Source: JADHUC01 sp964617665 (GTDB lineage Bacteria; Planctomycetota; Planctomycetia; Pirellulales; Pirellulaceae). Taken from it: a stretch of DNA of 25,572 nt. Positions 23,705-25,572 of this stretch are shown piece by piece (position 1 is the stretch's first letter; each line of letters starts with the position of its first letter). Position numbers and translations under genes: made by a program. The stretch spans positions 1 through 25,572 of the forward strand of contig CAZUAH010000165.1 in NCBI GenBank assembly GCA_964617665.1, given 5' to 3'. The notes beneath the pieces are model-generated. The model was not told the origin of the DNA. It made no database searches and worked only from the letters and a program-made list of their open reading frames with translations.

Positions 23705-23842
23705 CGCGCGGCCTACATCGGTTCTCGGGAATCTCAAGTCTGACCAGCATTAGGGCGCGTTCGGGGTAACCGTAGCGGGTCTTTCGCCGTTTGCACCTAT
23801 GATTCACGGCGCCGGATACGCTACACGTCCGTGCGACACGCA

Positions 23843-25309
23843 CTAGCCTTCCACCACAACCTTCAGTCCCATCAGGTTGGCCAGGTGGCGGATGCTTTGG
23901 GTGTGGTCACCGTAGTAGGCCACTCGATGCAGCGAGGCGTAGTAGTCTTTGGCGCTCGCACCCAGCACGCCGCCGCCCCAGTTGGCCAGCAGCTTGTCCG
24001 CGTCGTCCACTTCGGCCACGAGTTCCGTCCGACAGCCTCGTTCTTTGTCCTTAGGTACCTTGGGAACTTCGATGATCTTGCCGGTGAACACCAGCAGGGT
24101 GTCCAGGTGGATCAACTTGGTGAAGGTGAGCTTCTGCCCAATGCGATAGTGGACCTCGGTAACCGCGCCACCGCGGACCTCGGCGTGCCGACGGAGCAGA
24201 TAAGGCGTCCTTGGGCTGGCGGGGCCTTCCATTCTCAGCGGGGCCGAACAGTGGGAGAGATGAAACGCGTTCTTGGATGTGTCCACACCGCCGGCGTTGC
24301 CTAGGAAACCAGCCTGATCGAAGGCGTGCTGGAAGATCAGCATGGTCAACAGGCAATCCATATCTCCGTCGCAAGCAGCCGGTATTCCTCGGTCGTTCAG
24401 GCGTGAGAAGCCCAGGCAGGGAAAACCTCGCGACAGCCATCCCATGCACGTTCCAACACATAGACCGCTGGCGCGATTCTCGGCAATCATTTGGTCCAAG
24501 GTCAGACTGGCCCGCGCGGCCTTCAGAACGTCCTCTTGGTTGGGCTCGATGATACCCTCGGCCTCGTCGAGCCATTGCTTAGCCCCGGTCTTGGCGACGG
24601 ACTCGTCTACATTGGCCATGACTTCGTCGTAACGTCCGTCGGCGATGGCCACCATTTCCACGCCCAGCCGTTCTTTCACCTTCTCGGGCGTGTACGACTC
24701 GGGCGTGCCTTTGAATGGCGGAGAGGCGAGTACTCGACTCCGTCGTAACAGTGGAATTACCCTCAGCAGTGATGCGGCTCGTTCCAACTCGTCGTAATCG
24801 GTGCTGTTGAACAGTGTGATTCGATGTCCTTCTTCGCGCCACGGATTTATCAGGCACCAGTCGTGCCCGCCGATCACCGGCATGTGAAAGACGGCCACTG
24901 GTCGTCCCTGCTTGAAAATGGTAGGCACCACCGCATTTTCACGGTTGAAGTTGCTCAGACCAAAAATGTCTGCGCTGATCGCCAGCACTGGGGCGTCTGG
25001 CCCCGCTTTCTCCAGCAACTTGGTGGTTTCCTCGGCGTTGGTCGCCTGGCCGATGACGAATTTGACGTTGCCCAGGTTCTTCTCGGCTTGGGCTAATCGG
25101 TTCATCACGGGTGCGAGCTCGGCCTCGGAGAGCCCCCAACTGTTGCCCTGCGGTTTGCCGGCAATGACCACGCAGATCGGGACTTTCGAGTCGGTCGTGT
25201 CTTGGGCGTTCGCCGTCTCGCTCTCGGCCGCCAAGTGACCCGCCGCCAGTGCCATCCCGCCAACTGCACTTGCCCCAAGAAACTGCCGCCGAGTGCAATG
25301 CATACACAT
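23843..25309 (-). CDS. Tat-exported protein of the fucose/arabinose isomerase-like fold
   Basis: The ATG at 25307-25309 is preceded by GGGAGGG seven bases upstream. The 488-residue product begins with a twin-arginine signal (TRRQFLGASAVGG, Arg7-Arg8). The C-terminal half has sugar-isomerase features: FPCLGFSRLNDRGIPAACDG, DMDCLLTMLIFQHAF and HLSHCSAPLRM. These resemble the L-fucose/L-arabinose isomerase pattern of a Glu/Asp after the first Cys and a later HC motif. The N-terminal half (VPICVVIAGKPQGNSWGL and onward) has the alternating Rossmann-like pattern expected for that fold. An exported isomerase is unusual, so it may act on a different substrate or serve as a binding protein. It is a lone gene. 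Confidence 0.72.
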   Translation of the reverse strand: MCMHCTRRQFLGASAVGGMALAAGHLAAESETANAQDTTDSKVPICVVIAGKPQGNSWGLSEAELAPVMNRLAQAEKNLGNVKFVIGQATNAEETTKLLEKAGPDAPVLAISADIFGLSNFNRENAVVPTIFKQGRPVAVFHMPVIGGHDWCLINPWREEGHRITLFNSTDYDELERAASLLRVIPLLRRSRVLASPPFKGTPESYTPEKVKERLGVEMVAIADGRYDEVMANVDESVAKTGAKQWLDEAEGIIEPNQEDVLKAARASLTLDQMIAENRASGLCVGTCMGWLSRGFPCLGFSRLNDRGIPAACDGDMDCLLTMLIFQHAFDQAGFLGNAGGVDTSKNAFHLSHCSAPLRMEGPASPRTPYLLRRHAEVRGGAVTEVHYRIGQKLTFTKLIHLDTLLVFTGKIIEVPKVPKDKERGCRTELVAEVDDADKLLANWGGGVLGASAKDYYASLHRVAYYGDHTQSIRHLANLMGLKVVVEG

Positions 25310-25316
25310 GAGTCAT

Positions 25317-25323
25317 CCCTCCC
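25317..25323 (-). promoter_or_regulatory. Shine-Dalgarno site of the isomerase-like gene
   Basis: GGGAGGG on the minus strand lies seven bases before ATG 25309. It supports that start over the ATG two codons downstream. Confidence 0.6.
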
Positions 25324-25381
25324 GAGTGTTGCTACCAAAGATAGTCGTCGATACGCGTTCAAACTTGGTTCTTCACGATAA

Positions 25382-25454
25382 GCCGGGGTTGGAGCGAGGC
25401 ACGAGCGAAACCCCGGGGCTTCCTTCGCTGCGCTCAGTCCAGCCCCGGCCACCC
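25382..25454 (+). repeat. Dispersed palindromic repeat, type D, copy 2
   Basis: Closely similar to 22869-22947 in the same orientation, sharing GCCGGGGTTGGAG, AAACCCCGGGGCTTCC and CAGCCCCGGCCACCC. Its left arm lacks the outer GGTG, so the palindrome is shortened on that side. Confidence 0.85.
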
Positions 25455-25520
25455 TGTCGCATACAGCCCCACTAATCCATGAAGAACGTCAAATCTCAAC
25501 TACTTGGCCGCCAGCGGCCG

Positions 25521-25572
25521 TTATTTCTGCACGTTGCATCCGGGCAGGGCCTTCTTCAGCTCGGCCACGCCC
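25521..25572 (-). CDS. C-terminal end of a probable leucine-rich-repeat protein (partial)
   Basis: Sixteen codons and a TAA stop (25521-25523) are visible; the rest lies beyond the window. The residues GVAELKKALPGCNVQK match the way many planctomycete leucine-rich-repeat (RNI-like) proteins end. The function cannot be judged from this piece. The base composition and family-like ending make a real gene more likely than chance. Confidence 0.6.
   Translation of the reverse strand, partial: GVAELKKALPGCNVQK

Noticed and set aside
23831..24304. 157-codon plus-strand frame
   Set aside because: It is antisense to the isomerase-like gene and shows no independent evidence of coding.
22626..25454. 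CRISPR array formed by the palindromic repeats
   Set aside because: The repeats are not evenly spaced, do not share short spacers and have no cas genes nearby.

Overview
The window looks like a chromosomal segment of a planctomycete, most likely of the Pirellulales type. The pointers are: a secreted S1 sulfatase; an SGNH hydrolase; a 1473-residue secreted protein that opens with the planctomycete-type motif LSLEALEQRCLL and carries a dockerin-like C-terminal region; a protein ending in a SUMF1-type domain; a BBP7-like outer-membrane barrel; many exported enzymes in single-gene units; and several GC-rich palindromic repeats between genes. These assignments rest on motif recognition only; no database search was run.

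Layout. Positions 1-2539 hold an outer-membrane barrel gene cut in two by a 1518-bp insertion sequence (272-1789). The element has about 22-29 bp inverted ends and a perfect 8-bp target duplication (ACATTGCA). Removing it restores the reading frame exactly. Its transposase needs a frameshift at a G6A6 run. A strong terminator hairpin (2590-2624) separates the barrel gene from a convergent comB-like gene (2-phosphosulfolactate phosphatase). An exported SGNH hydrolase is transcribed divergently from comB.

Positions 4697-8039 form a two-gene ferrous-iron (or manganese) unit: a membrane-tethered DtxR/MntR-type regulator fused to two FeoA-like domains, then FeoB. The 1473-residue protein follows (8365-12786), then an exported SAM methyltransferase, a CTPSR sulfatase, a YaiI/YqxD (UPF0178) protein and, on the minus strand, an exported nucleoside hydrolase. 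Positions 17511-20483 encode a 990-residue protein joining an HExxH metallopeptidase-like domain, a helical middle and a SUMF1-fold domain that lacks the first catalytic cysteine.

The right third holds an exported alpha/beta hydrolase (acetylxylan-esterase type), a GNAT acetyltransferase, a membrane protein with three zinc ribbons, a Tat-exported protein resembling fucose/arabinose isomerases, and the last codons of a probable leucine-rich-repeat protein. Four kinds of intergenic palindrome lie at 15850-15912, 21729-21790, 22626-22693, and 22869-22947 with 25382-25454.

Apart from the feo pair the genes look monocistronic. Many products act outside the cytoplasm, consistent with degradation of sulfated or acylated polysaccharides. 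I saw no tRNA, rRNA or CRISPR array. The most notable items are the scar-perfect IS disruption, the membrane-bound regulator-FeoA fusion with MntR-like metal ligands, and the HExxH-SUMF1 fusion.
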